Of a stretch of DNA of 64,000 nucleotides, positions 17,563 through 27,200 are shown piece by piece (positions within the stretch are counted from its first letter, which is position 1; each line of letters starts with the position of its first letter). Under the pieces are notes generated by a model. That model was not told the origin of the DNA and searched no databases. It saw nothing but the letters and a program-made list of their open reading frames with translations. Position numbers and translations under genes: made by a program. This stretch comes from Bradyrhizobium ottawaense (GTDB taxonomy: Bacteria > Pseudomonadota > Alphaproteobacteria > Rhizobiales > Xanthobacteraceae), in the NCBI RefSeq assembly GCF_002278135.3, contig NZ_CP029425.2, forward strand, positions 2,518,001 to 2,582,000, written 5' to 3'.

Positions 17563-17580
17563 CTTCGACCTCCTAAATAA

Positions 17581-17595
17581 ACTACACCGTATATT
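17581..17595. promoter_or_regulatory. TetR-type operator, site 2 (small membrane protein cluster)
   Basis: Read on the minus strand it is AATATACGGTGTAGT, differing from site 3 by one base. It lies between the diverging genes at 17562 and 17739, so it could control both directions. Confidence 0.65.
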
Positions 17596-17738
17596 TCAGA
17601 TACAGCGCGGATCGCGGGATGTGTCAAGAGCTGAGACTCACAAGCCCGTGTTCGTCCTGGTTGGACGATGGGGGCTTCGGAATGAGGCCGGGATTCCCCC
17701 TTCGGACAGCAGTGCCTCAACTTGAGAAGGGATTCGAT

Positions 17739-18032
17739 ATGTTCAAGAACCGACTGGTGCTCGCAGTCCTGGTGTTCGTTGCGCTGGGCGCCGAGGCTGC
17801 TTTCGCGCAGGAGGACCGCGGCACAGCCGAGCAGAGGGCGGCATGCGCGCCTGACGCGTTTCGCCTGTGCGCCGGCTACATCCCCGACGCCACGAATGTG
17901 GAAGCCTGTCTCAGGCAAAAAAAGTCAGAGCTGAGCGAAGCTTGCGGAGCTGTCTTCGAGCACGCAGCGGCCGCTGCTTCGGTCAAGGCCGTGGGGTCGC
18001 ACCGGTATCGTGGCACAAAAGATGAGGAATGA
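17739..18032 (+). CDS. Secreted cysteine-rich small protein
   Basis: A 97-residue protein with a signal peptide (LVLAVLVFVALGAEAAFAQ). The mature part has four cysteines in the spacing C-x7-C-x13-C-x11-C (CAPDAFRLC, then ACLRQ, then EACGAVF), like the Cys-rich repeat family common in rhizobial secreted proteins. AGAAGGG precedes the ATG at 17739; a longer frame to 17619 lacks support. It diverges from the cluster at 17562 and may share operator site 2. Confidence 0.7.
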   Translation: MFKNRLVLAVLVFVALGAEAAFAQEDRGTAEQRAACAPDAFRLCAGYIPDATNVEACLRQKKSELSEACGAVFEHAAAAASVKAVGSHRYRGTKDEE

Positions 18033-18036
18033 TCGC

Positions 18037-18474
18037 ATGAACACGATCTATTTTCCCGCTTTCGCCGCGTTCGGGGGCTCTGCCTTCGGAGCGATTTCCA
18101 CGATCGTGACGGGATGGGTGACCCGTCGCCGCAGGGTCCGGGAGCGCCATCATGCCCACGCGGTCTCCAAGCGTGAAAAGCTGTATCGATGCTTCATCGA
18201 GGAGGCGTCCCGGCTTTATGCGGACGCGCTGACCAGCGACAAATCCGAGATCCCGGCATTGGTGAATTTGTATGCGCTGATCGGGCGCATGCGGATCCTG
18301 TCCAATGATGAGGTTGTCAATGCTGCGGAGCGGGCAGGGCGGCTGATCATCGAGACCTACCTTGCGCCGAACACATCGTTCGTCGACCTGCCGGGCTTCT
18401 TGGAGGAGATGGACCCGTTGCGCGAGTTCGGCGAGGCCTGCCGGCGTGAAATGCAGGCGTCCCCGTCACGTTGA
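18037..18474 (+). CDS. Membrane-anchored hypothetical protein
   Basis: 145 residues with an N-terminal hydrophobic segment (FAAFGGSAFGAISTIVTGWV), a basic stop-transfer (TRRRRVRERHH), then a helical soluble domain. No family recognised. GAGGA precedes ATG 18037. It starts four bases after the Cys-rich gene and ends next to the TetR gene, suggesting one transcript. Confidence 0.6.
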   Translation: MNTIYFPAFAAFGGSAFGAISTIVTGWVTRRRRVRERHHAHAVSKREKLYRCFIEEASRLYADALTSDKSEIPALVNLYALIGRMRILSNDEVVNAAERAGRLIIETYLAPNTSFVDLPGFLEEMDPLREFGEACRREMQASPSR

Positions 18475-18482
18475 GGCCGAAC

Positions 18483-19157
18483 GTGCTCCAGGCACAGACT
18501 ACCCGTCAGGTTGGATCGTCGTGCACCCACGAAAGAATTGTGCAGGCTGCCATTCGGCTGTACCGGGCCATCGGCTATCGGAAGACGACGGTTGCCGACG
18601 TCGCCCGCGGCGCGTCCATGTCCCCGGCAAACCTCTACCGGTTCTATCCTTCCCGCCAGGCGCTCGAAGAGGCAGTGGTGGCAGAATTGCTTGATGAGGT
18701 GTCGGCGGCAGCCGCAAGTGCACCTCGCCGTGGCGGCTCCGGCCTGGACCGCCTGAGCGCGACTCTCATCACGATCTCCCAGCGACATGAACACAGGCTG
18801 ACACACGATCTCAGGCTGCACGAATTGGTGGTTGCCGCAGGACAGGCGAATTGGCCGATCGCCCTGTCCCACGCCGACGGGGTCCGCGGTCTCGTGCAGT
18901 CGATCATCGCGGCTGGGCAGGCGAGCGGCGAATTTCGAGCAGGGAGCCCGATGGTGCTCGCTTGCTGCCTGCTCGATGCGATGGATGCATACCTCAATCC
19001 GTCGCGCATCAAAGCGCATGCTCTTCGGCCGGCCTTCGGCGAGATGATGAGCTTTTGCGCCGAAGCGCTCAGCAACGCAGCGTCCGTTAACGCGGCGTCC
19101 TCTCAAGTGACCGGCATCCGGGTCGATTTGCTTTACAAGCCTGCCGGTCGAACCTAG
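18483..19157 (+). CDS. TetR-family regulator 1
   Basis: About 224 residues. The N-terminal HTH is clear (RIVQAAIRLYRAIGYRKTT, VADVARGASMSPANLYRFY, then PSRQALEEAV). The C-terminal ligand domain is diverged, with no effector to infer. The start is uncertain: GTG 18483 follows TTGAGG at good spacing, and TTG 18471 is also in frame. It is cotranscribed with 17739 and 18037 by position. Confidence 0.85.
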   Translation: MLQAQTTRQVGSSCTHERIVQAAIRLYRAIGYRKTTVADVARGASMSPANLYRFYPSRQALEEAVVAELLDEVSAAAASAPRRGGSGLDRLSATLITISQRHEHRLTHDLRLHELVVAAGQANWPIALSHADGVRGLVQSIIAAGQASGEFRAGSPMVLACCLLDAMDAYLNPSRIKAHALRPAFGEMMSFCAEALSNAASVNAASSQVTGIRVDLLYKPAGRT

Positions 19158-19176
19158 CGCTCGACGGGTTGCCGGC

Positions 19177-19839
19177 TCACGGCGTCCAGTCCGCCTCACA
19201 GGCCGCAAGGAAAAAGCCGACCCGTTCGCGCACGAAAGACGGCAATTCCCGTCTCAGCTCCTTCGGTGTTTCTCCCACCAACGAACGAAACAGCATCGGC
19301 AACAGGATCAGATCCAGAAAGATCTGAGCGGTGGCAAGGCTTCGCTTCCCGGTGAAGGGACCTTTTGGAGAGCGCGCCAGCTTCTGCGTCGCTTCATTCA
19401 AGAGTTGGGAAACGGCGTTGACGGAGCGATCGCGCGCGGCATCGTGGACGTTGCGGCTCAATTCGGGGAAACGCTGCGCCTCGGCAATCGTGGCGCGAAC
19501 CATGCCCAACGATTCTTCGATGACCTTCTCCACGACCGCGGTACCGAGACTTGAGAGCTTGTCCTGAAGGGTGCGGCCCTCAGGCTCGAAGCCTTCGAAA
19601 TCCGTCAGCCCAGTGATGGTGCGGGCCACCACCGCCGCGAACAGTGCGTCCTTGCCGGGGAAATGAGCATAGATGGTCGGCTTGCTCGCCGGCGCCAGCT
19701 CGGAGATGTCATCGATGCTGGCGCTGCGGTAGCCCTTCTCGAGAAAGAGTTGCTGAGCTGCATCGAGGATTCGAGCCTGGACGTCACCGGCCAGGTCTTT
19801 CGTTGGTCTGCCCCGTTTCGGGCTGCTCTTTTTTGTCAT
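19177..19839 (-). CDS. TetR-family regulator 2, divergent from kinase-RND operon
   Basis: A 220-residue repressor. HTH at residues about 24-63 (ILDAAQQLFLEKGYRSAS, IDDISELAPASKPTIYAHF, PGKDALFAAV), with a C-terminal AefR-like TetR domain. The ATG at 19839 has GGGAGACC upstream; the 5-codon longer frame starts with TTG. It is divergent from the kinase-RND operon with operator site 3 between them, the classical layout of a TetR repressor controlling an efflux pump. I infer that it also controls sites 1 and 2. Confidence 0.9.
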   Translation of the reverse strand: MTKKSSPKRGRPTKDLAGDVQARILDAAQQLFLEKGYRSASIDDISELAPASKPTIYAHFPGKDALFAAVVARTITGLTDFEGFEPEGRTLQDKLSSLGTAVVEKVIEESLGMVRATIAEAQRFPELSRNVHDAARDRSVNAVSQLLNEATQKLARSPKGPFTGKRSLATAQIFLDLILLPMLFRSLVGETPKELRRELPSFVRERVGFFLAACEADWTP

Positions 19840-19918
19840 CCGTCGGTCTCCCAATCACGAGTCTGTGCGCACGCAGATCGCACTTGACACGCCCGGCGGG
19901 AAAAGGCAAGAAAAAGAA

Positions 19919-19933
19919 AATATACGGTATAGT
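19919..19933. promoter_or_regulatory. TetR-type operator, site 3 (kinase-RND / tetR intergenic)
   Basis: AATATACGGTATAGT, in the 202-bp region between the tetR start (19839) and the kinase start (20042). It is followed by TTATTTA. It is one base different from each of the other two sites. Confidence 0.7.
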
Positions 19934-20041
19934 TTATTTATGCGTCGCTGGGTCGGCAAAGACCTGCGACGGCCTCCCGGATGGTCGAAGCCGCAAGGTG
20001 CGTTGGCCTCGCGATCGTCCGGTCCACATCAGGAGATCACA

Positions 20042-20773
20042 GTGACCATGTTGAGCCCGGACCCGTACCGCCCACAAGACGGCATCCTGCTGCGCGAATT
20101 GCATCACAGGGTCGATAAAGGGATCGCCTCGGCGATCGATCTGGTCGCGGCTGCGGCCATCCGGGCCGACGGGGCGGAAGCAAAGGCCGCTTTGAGCGAT
20201 GTGGTCGAGCTGCTCCACGGACATGCGGAGTTGCATCGGGCGCTTGCAGTGCCACAGGGCGAAGCCCTCAATGACGCCGCGACATACATTCGCAGACTGG
20301 GCTGCGCCATGCGCCAGTCCTTGTTGGATCGAATGGGGATCCGGCTGGCATTCGCAACTGAGGCTCTCCCGCTTCAATCAGAGCGGTGCGGGCGGCTTGG
20401 CCTGATCGTCCACGATCTGATTGTAAACGCAGCGAAGCATGCGTATTTCGGCGCGCGCGCCGGCGAGATCAAAGTCAAGCTGACGCGCATCGGCTCGGTC
20501 GCCAACTGCGTCGTGCTGGATAACGGCTCGCGGCCGGGGCGGGCGGCCCCGGGCCGGGAGCTCCAGATCAGCAATGATCTTGCCAAGGGGCTCGGCGGAC
20601 GGATCGAGCACGGCATAGCCGCCGAGTTCACGTCCGTCATTTTCTCATTTCACCTGAGCGAGCGGGAGCAGCAGGCGAGCTGGTCGATGGCGACGCGCCG
20701 CATGAGGTCGCCACGTCGGCTGAAGGCCAGGTCGTCCGTGGCGCCTGGCCCTAGTACCCGGAATCAGAGCTGA
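20042..20773 (+). CDS. Sensor histidine kinase, 3' end cut by IS630
   Basis: 243 residues as it stands. The dimerisation motif ELHHRVDKG is at 19-27 (HisKA_2/HWE-like; phosphoacceptor probably His22), the N box HDLIVNAAKHA at about 124-134, and DNG at 160-162 (G1). The second glycine box is weak. There is no transmembrane segment, so it is a soluble kinase. GTG 20042 is chosen since AGGAG lies six bases upstream; ATG 20048 has poorer spacing. Insertion of the IS at 20754 replaced the native C terminus with about six IS-encoded residues. Removing the IS and one TA restores an open frame for 51 more codons to a TGA that overlaps the adaptor ATG at 22025. Confidence 0.75.
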   Translation: MTMLSPDPYRPQDGILLRELHHRVDKGIASAIDLVAAAAIRADGAEAKAALSDVVELLHGHAELHRALAVPQGEALNDAATYIRRLGCAMRQSLLDRMGIRLAFATEALPLQSERCGRLGLIVHDLIVNAAKHAYFGARAGEIKVKLTRIGSVANCVVLDNGSRPGRAAPGRELQISNDLAKGLGGRIEHGIAAEFTSVIFSFHLSEREQQASWSMATRRMRSPRRLKARSSVAPGPSTRNQS

Positions 20774-21871
20774 GTGATACGGCGGCCTTTGAAACGGCGT
20801 TGACGGACCTTTTTCTTGGTCCAGACGAAGGGCTCGGCTCTGTCGTTGTATGCGTTGACGTAGGCATCGATGTGTTCCTGAAGCTGCTTGAGGCTCGTGA
20901 AGGAGGTGCCGCTGAGCGACTGCCCCTGCAAGATGGAAAACCATACTTCGACCTGATTGAGCCATGACGCACTTGTCGGCGTGAAATGAAATTGCACGTT
21001 GGGGTGGGCCTTGAGCCAGTCCTCGTTCTTTTTATGGGTGTTGAGGTTGTCGAGGATGACGTGAAGCTTGCGGTTCGGAAAAGTCGCGGTGACGCTGTTC
21101 ATGAAATCGAGAAACTCGACGCGGCGCCGGCGTTTTGAATGGGTCGCGATGATCTTTCCGGTGGCGACTTCGAGCGCCGCAAACAATGTTGTGGTGCCAT
21201 GCCGCTTGTAATCGTGGCTTTGGCCGGTTAAGGCGCGGCCATTGGGCAACTTCAGATAACCCTGCGCTCGCTCCAAAGCCTGGATCGAGGGCTTCTCGTC
21301 CACGCACAGCACAATGGCCTTCGCCGGCGGCGCGACATAGAGGCCGACAACATCGGCGGCTTTGGCCGTAAAGTTCGGGTCGTTGCTCTCGCACCAGGAC
21401 TTGCGAGCCACCAGGTCAATCTTGTGGCTGCGCAGGAACCGCCAGACATATTGGACATCGACATCGCCCAGCGCCTCGGCCAGCAGGGGGCCGGTCCAGC
21501 GCGCAAACCCTTGCGGTGGCGGCTTATCCAGCAGCTTCAGAATCCGCTTGTCGGTCGTCTTCGTATAGATCGGCTGCTTGCCAGGCCGCGGCTTGTCTTG
21601 CAGCCCTTCAAGGCCATGGTCGGCATAGCGATGCCGCCAAAGGCTGACAATCCGCGGCTGGACCCCAACTTCCTTGGCGATCGACCGGGTGCTGCGCCCA
21701 TCCGCCGCCAACAGAACTATCCGCGCCCGCTTCAAATCGCGCTGCAACGTCACCGGTGAGCGACAGCACGCCTCAAGCACCTTGCGATCTTTCCTCGAAA
21801 GGTGGACTTCTCTTGCTTCGGGTATCATCCCGACCTTGAATCACGACTCACGTTCCAAGAAAAGTGGGTAC
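20754..21871. mobile_element. IS630-family insertion sequence, complete
   Basis: The element runs from GTACCC (20754) to GGGTAC (21871), 1118 bp, flanked on both sides by TA (20752-20753 and 21872-21873). The TA duplication is the IS630 hallmark. The transposase lies inside on the minus strand and is intact. Confidence 0.88.
20764..21828 (-). CDS. IS630-family transposase
   Basis: 354 residues, intact. The N-terminal HTH (SIAKEVGVQPRIVSLWRHRY) is followed by a DDE domain: first Asp in VLCVDEKPS, second in VILDNLNTHK, and Glu in SWLNQVEVWFS. This is the standard Tc1/mariner-like IS630 arrangement. Being intact and with exact target duplication, the copy may be recent. Confidence 0.95.
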   Translation of the reverse strand: MIPEAREVHLSRKDRKVLEACCRSPVTLQRDLKRARIVLLAADGRSTRSIAKEVGVQPRIVSLWRHRYADHGLEGLQDKPRPGKQPIYTKTTDKRILKLLDKPPPQGFARWTGPLLAEALGDVDVQYVWRFLRSHKIDLVARKSWCESNDPNFTAKAADVVGLYVAPPAKAIVLCVDEKPSIQALERAQGYLKLPNGRALTGQSHDYKRHGTTTLFAALEVATGKIIATHSKRRRRVEFLDFMNSVTATFPNRKLHVILDNLNTHKKNEDWLKAHPNVQFHFTPTSASWLNQVEVWFSILQGQSLSGTSFTSLKQLQEHIDAYVNAYNDRAEPFVWTKKKVRQRRFKGRRITQL

Positions 21872-22024
21872 TAGCTCCGGCCTCTCGGATCAGATCGAGC
21901 GTTCGGCCGCCATGCGAACGGATCCAAATCTATTGCGAGCGCATCCGAGCGAACCGGTCTCGCTCAGCGGGGCCTCGGACGTCTTGGGCGGACTGCTATC
22001 ACCCTCTCCCCGAATGGCCGCGCT

Positions 22025-23137
22025 ATGAAACCGCGCTATTTCAACCATTCCAAGATCGGTCTGAAACCTCTCGGCGCCTTGGCGCTCGCGCTTGTCGCCG
22101 GCCCGCTCGGCGGGTGCGATAATCACGCCGCCATGCCCCCCGCGCGCGCCGCGTTCGTGCGCACGGAAATCGTGCAGCCCAGGGATCGGCAATCCTTGAT
22201 CACCTTGACCGGCGAGGTGCAGGCCCGCTTTCGGGCGGATCTCTCATTCCGCGTCAGCGGGCGTGTCCTCGCGCGTTATGCCGATGTCGGGACCCACGTG
22301 AAGGCCGGCGAAGTGCTGGCGCTTCTCGACCCGGCCGAACAGGAGGCCGATGTCGATGCCGCGACCGCCGCTGTTCTCGCCGCAGAATCGCAGCTGCGTG
22401 TGGCAAAGGCGACTTTCGATCGGCAGAAGGCGCTGATCGCAAGCGGCTTCACCACGCGCACGGCCTACGACCAGGCGCAGGAGGGATTGCGCACCGCGGA
22501 AGGCGCGCTCGAAGCGGCAACAGCGCAGCTTGGAACCTCAAAGGACGCCCTCGGCTATACCGCGCTGCGAGCCGGAGCGGACGGCGTCGTCACCGCGCGC
22601 AATCTGGAAACCGGTCAAGTCGTACAGGCTGCGCAACCCGTATTTTCGCTGGCGCAGGATGGGGAGCGAGACGCCGTCTTTGACGTTTATGAGTCCATTT
22701 TCCTCAGCAATGCCGATAGCCGCGACGTTTCGTTGGCGCTCGTCTCCGATGCGGGCGTGACCGCAGGCGGCCAAGTTCGGGAGGTTTCGCCGGCCGTCGA
22801 CGCCAAGAGTTCGACCATTCGGGTCAAGGTTGCCATCGAGGATCCGCCTGCCGCAATGACGCTTGGAAGCCCCGTCGCGGGAACTGTGAAAGTAAAGGCC
22901 GAGCGGCAGATCGCATTGCCCTGGCGTGCATTGATGGCGGCCGATACCAGGCCCGCGGTCTGGACCGTCGATCCGGCGACGCGGACAGCCTCGCTGAAGC
23001 CGGTAACAGTGAGCGGCTACGAGGCCGGAGAAGTATTGATCAAAGCGGGCCTCGAGCCGGGCGAGCGCGTCGTCGTCGACGGCGGCAAGCTTTTGAGCGT
23101 GGGCCAGTCCGTGACTTATGAAGGAGACCGGTCATGA
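22025..23137 (+). CDS. RND efflux periplasmic adaptor, lipoprotein (1)
   Basis: A 370-residue membrane-fusion protein with a lipobox (LGGC, Cys31). Biotinyl-lipoyl halves flank a coiled-coil hairpin (GRVLARYADVGTHVKAGEVL about 81-100, hairpin about 110-170). A beta-barrel and membrane-proximal domain follow. It links an inner-membrane pump to the outer-membrane channel. Its ATG overlapped the stop of the kinase gene before IS insertion, and its own stop overlaps the next gene as ATGA. Confidence 0.9.
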   Translation: MKPRYFNHSKIGLKPLGALALALVAGPLGGCDNHAAMPPARAAFVRTEIVQPRDRQSLITLTGEVQARFRADLSFRVSGRVLARYADVGTHVKAGEVLALLDPAEQEADVDAATAAVLAAESQLRVAKATFDRQKALIASGFTTRTAYDQAQEGLRTAEGALEAATAQLGTSKDALGYTALRAGADGVVTARNLETGQVVQAAQPVFSLAQDGERDAVFDVYESIFLSNADSRDVSLALVSDAGVTAGGQVREVSPAVDAKSSTIRVKVAIEDPPAAMTLGSPVAGTVKVKAERQIALPWRALMAADTRPAVWTVDPATRTASLKPVTVSGYEAGEVLIKAGLEPGERVVVDGGKLLSVGQSVTYEGDRS

Positions 23138-24210
23138 CGAGCCGCGCAATGATCGTGGCGGGCCCACTTGCATGTGCGTTGGCACTTGCCGGATGTCAGC
23201 AGGAGACAAAGGCGCCCGAGCCCGTGCGGCCAGTCCAATCGGTGCTTCTCGAAGCGGACCGCGCAGACGATGCGGTGGCGGTGGGCGTCGTCGAGCCACG
23301 CTACAAGACAAATCTCGGTTTCCGCGTACTGGGACGCCTGACCACGCGACCTGTCTATGTCGGTGATCTCGTGAATGAAGGACAGACGGTGGGCGTCGTC
23401 GATCCCACGGCCCTTGAGCTCGCCGTTCGCGCCGCCAAAGGGCAGCTTGCCAAGGCCGAGGCGCAGTTCGCGACCGTGAGAGCGACGGAGGAACGGCAGC
23501 GAACGCTCATCACGACCGATGCGACCACCAAGCAGACGTTGGACAACGCCGAGCAGGCGCGTGCCGGCGCCGAAGCAACGGTGGCTCGCGAACAGGCAAA
23601 TCTGACCAAGGCGATCGAGCAGCTCGGCTATTCGCAGATCAAGGCCGATTTCGCCGGTGTGGTCACCGCAGTGGGGGCTGAAGTCGGCCAGGTGGTATCT
23701 CCCGGCCAAAGCGTGGTGACGATCGCAAGACCCGATATTCGCGAAGCTGTCGTCGACATCGGACAGGACTTTCCGTTGCCGCTGGAGATCGGCCTGCCAT
23801 TCACGGTCAGCCTGCAGCTCTTGCCCTCCGTTCAGGTGCAAGGGAGCGTTCGCGAGATCGCGCCGCAAGCCGATCCGGTGACGCGATTGAGGCGGGTCCG
23901 CATTGCGCTCAGTAATCCGCCCGAAGGATTCCGCCTCGGCGCGACTGTCACCGCGAAACTTGACAAGAGCCAAGGCGGGATATTGCGCCTGCCCAGCTCG
24001 GCGCTGCTCGCCAAGGACGGCGCAAATTTTGTCTGGATCGTCGATCAGCCCGCCAACACGGTCTCGCTGCACAGGATCGATGTGGCCGCAGACCAAACCG
24101 GCGCGCGCGTCACCGGCGGGCTCGCTCCCGGCACACGCGTCGTCACCGCGGGGATCCACAGCCTCAAGCAAGGACAGCAAGTCCGCATTGCACAGGATGA
24201 AATGCCATGA
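23134..24210 (+). CDS. RND efflux periplasmic adaptor, lipoprotein (2)
   Basis: A 358-residue second adaptor with lipobox LAGC (Cys21) and the same domain order as the gene before it. FRVLGRLTTRPVYVGDLVNEGQ is in the first lipoyl half, with a hairpin at about 95-165. The two adaptors are only distantly alike, so the pump may use a hetero-adaptor, as known for MdtABC-like and TriABC-like systems (comparison is inference). It overlaps both neighbours by 4 bp. Confidence 0.9.
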   Translation: MTSRAMIVAGPLACALALAGCQQETKAPEPVRPVQSVLLEADRADDAVAVGVVEPRYKTNLGFRVLGRLTTRPVYVGDLVNEGQTVGVVDPTALELAVRAAKGQLAKAEAQFATVRATEERQRTLITTDATTKQTLDNAEQARAGAEATVAREQANLTKAIEQLGYSQIKADFAGVVTAVGAEVGQVVSPGQSVVTIARPDIREAVVDIGQDFPLPLEIGLPFTVSLQLLPSVQVQGSVREIAPQADPVTRLRRVRIALSNPPEGFRLGATVTAKLDKSQGGILRLPSSALLAKDGANFVWIVDQPANTVSLHRIDVAADQTGARVTGGLAPGTRVVTAGIHSLKQGQQVRIAQDEMP

Positions 24211-27200
24211 AACCGTTCAACCTTTCCGACTGGGCGCTCGGCCATCGTTCGCTCGTCTGGTATTTCATGATCGCCTTCATGGCCGCGGGCCTTTTTGCGT
24301 ACCTTCAGCTGGGACGACAGGAAGATCCTGACTTCACCATCAAAACCATGGTGATCCAGGCGCAGTGGCCGGGCGCCTCGCCTGAAGAGATGACACGCCA
24401 GGTCACCGACCGGATCGAGAAGAAGCTGGAGGAGCTCGAATCGCTCGACTACACCAAGAGCGTGACGGTTGCGGGCCAGACCACCGTCTTCGTTTATCTG
24501 CGCGACACCACAAAGGCTGCCGACGTCAAGCCGACATGGGTTCGCGTCCGCAACATGATCGCGGATATCAAGGGCGACTTCCCGCAAGGAGTGATCGGGC
24601 CCGGCTTCAACGACCGCTTCGGCGATGTGTTCGGCAACATCTACGCGTTCACCAGCGACGGGCTGAGCCAACGACAGCTGCGCGATCAGGTCGAGGACAT
24701 CCGAGCCAAGGTCCTGACCGTGCCCGATGTCGGCAAGGTCGACATCCTGGGCGCGCAGGACGAGGTCATTTATCTCGAATTCTCCACCCGCAAGATCGCA
24801 GCCCTCGGTCTCGACGTCCACTCCATCATGGCGTCTCTGCAGGGGCAGAACGCGGTCACGCCGTCCGGCGTGTTCCAGGAAGGGCCCGAGCGGATCAGTG
24901 TGCGAGTGAATGGCCAGTTCACGTCGGAGGCAAGCCTGAAGGCAGTCAATCTGCGCATCAACGATCGCTTCTTCCCGCTGACCGACGTCGCCACCATCAC
25001 GCGCGGATATGCCGACCCTGCCAGGACCTTGTTCAGGTACAATGGCGAGCCGGCGATCGCGCTTGCCATCGGCATGAAGTCCGGCGCAAATCTGCTGCAC
25101 TTCGGCGAGGCGCTGAAGGAGGAGATGTCGAAAATCACGGCCGACTTGCCGGTCGGGGTCGGCGTTCAACTCGTCGCCGATCAACCCATGGTGGTCGAGC
25201 ATGCCGTGTCCGGCTTCACCGAGGCGCTGTTCGAGGCCGTGATCATCGTCCTCGGCATCAGCTTTCTCAGCCTGGGCATGCGCGCCGGACTCGTCGTCGC
25301 GATTGCGATTCCTCTGGTTCTCGCCATCACCTTCGTCGTGATGGCCTATGCCGGCATTTCGCTTCAGCGAATCTCGCTTGGCGCCTTGATCATCGCGCTC
25401 GGCCTCCTGGTCGATGACGCCATGATTGCGGTCGAAATGATGGTAGCGCGCCTCGAAGTCGGAGATCCCCTCGAAAAGGCGGCAACCCACGTCTATACCT
25501 CGACCGCCTTTCCCATGCTGACGGGCACGCTGGTGACCGTCGCCGGCTTTATTCCGATCGGGCTCAACAACAGCAATGCGGGTGAGTTTACCTTCACGCT
25601 GTTCGTTGTCATCGCGGTTTCCCTGATCGTCTCCTGGATCGTGGCGGTGCTGTTCACGCCGTTGCTCGGCGTCACCATCCTGCCCGCAAAAATAAAGGGC
25701 CATCATGAAGAGAAGGGGCGCGTAGCGCAGCTGTTCGCGCGTCTCTTGCTCTTCTGCATGCATTATCGCTGGATGACGGTCGGCGTCACGGTTGCGGCCT
25801 TTCTGCTGGCGCTGTTCGGCATGAACTTCGTGCAGCAGCAGTTCTTCCCGTCGTCCGATCGCGCCGAGCTGGTGATCGACTGGAACCTGCCGCAGAACGC
25901 GTCGATCGCCGACTCCAATGCGCAGATGGCGCGCTTCGAACGCGAACAGCTTCAGGGCAACCATTCGGTCGATCACTGGTCAACCTATGTCGGCACCGGC
26001 TCGCCGCGTTTCGTCCTGTCCTTCGACGTGCAGACCGCCAACACCTGGTTCGGCCAGATGGTGGTCGTGACCAAGGGCGGCATCAAGGCGCGCGACCAGG
26101 TCAAGACACAGTTCGAGGACTACCTGAAGAAGACGTTCCCCGGGACCGACACCTACGTCAAGCTGCTCGAAGTCGGGCCGCCGGTGGGTCGTCCCGTGCA
26201 GTATCGCTTGAGTGGGCCCGACATCGCGAAGGTGCGAGATCTCTCGCAAAAGCTTGCCGGTATCGTGCGAAGCAATCCCGATCTCGGCAATGTCGTGTTC
26301 GACTGGATGGAGCCGGCCCGCGTCGTCAAGGTCGACGTTCTCCAGGACAAGGCGCGCCAGCTCGGCGTGACCTCGGAGGACATTGCTACGACCTTGAACT
26401 CCGTGCTCGAGGGCACGCCGATCACGCAGGTGCGCGACAGCATCTATCTCGTCAATGTCACCGGACGTGCAACCGCGCCGGAACGTGCTTCCATCAACAC
26501 GCTGCGCGATTTGCAGTTGACGGGGCTCGGCGGTCAATCCGTGCCGCTCGGAGCCGTCGCCAATCTGCGGTACGAGCTCGAGCAGCCGACGATCTGGCGG
26601 CGCGCACGGATCCCCACCATCACGTTGAAGGCCGGCATCGTCGGCAACGTGCAGCCCAAGACGATCGTGGACCAGCTCGCGCCGAAGGTGGCGGAGTTCA
26701 GCAAAGCGCTACCGGCCGGCTATTCGGTGATGATCGGCGGCTCCGTGGAGGAGAGCGCCAAGAGCCAGGCGCCGATCATGGCCGTCGTTCCGCTCATGCT
26801 CTTCGTCATGGCCACGGTGCTGATGATCCAGTTGCAGAGCTTCCATCGCTTGTTTCTGGTGTTCGCCGTTGCGCCGCTCGCCGTCATCGGCGTGGTCATG
26901 GCGCTACTGCCGAGCGGTGCCCCGCTTGGCTTCGTGGCCATCCTCGGCGTGCTCGCCCTGATCGGCATCCTGGTGCGCAACTCCGTGATCCTGATCGTCC
27001 AGATCGAGGATTTGAGGAAGGAGGGGCGCGCGGCCTGGGATGCCGTTGTGGAAGCGACCGAGCATCGCATGCGACCGATCCTGCTGACCGCGGCCGCGGC
27101 AAGTCTCGCGCTGATTCCGATCGCGCGCGAGATCTTCTGGGGCCCGATGGCTTACGCGATGATGGGCGGCATCATTGTCGGCACGCTGCTGACGCTGCTG

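Noticed and set aside
24045..25976. 643-residue minus-strand open frame
   Set aside because: Antisense to the RND permease and adaptor; composition rich in His/Asp/Arg typical of a reverse-frame shadow.
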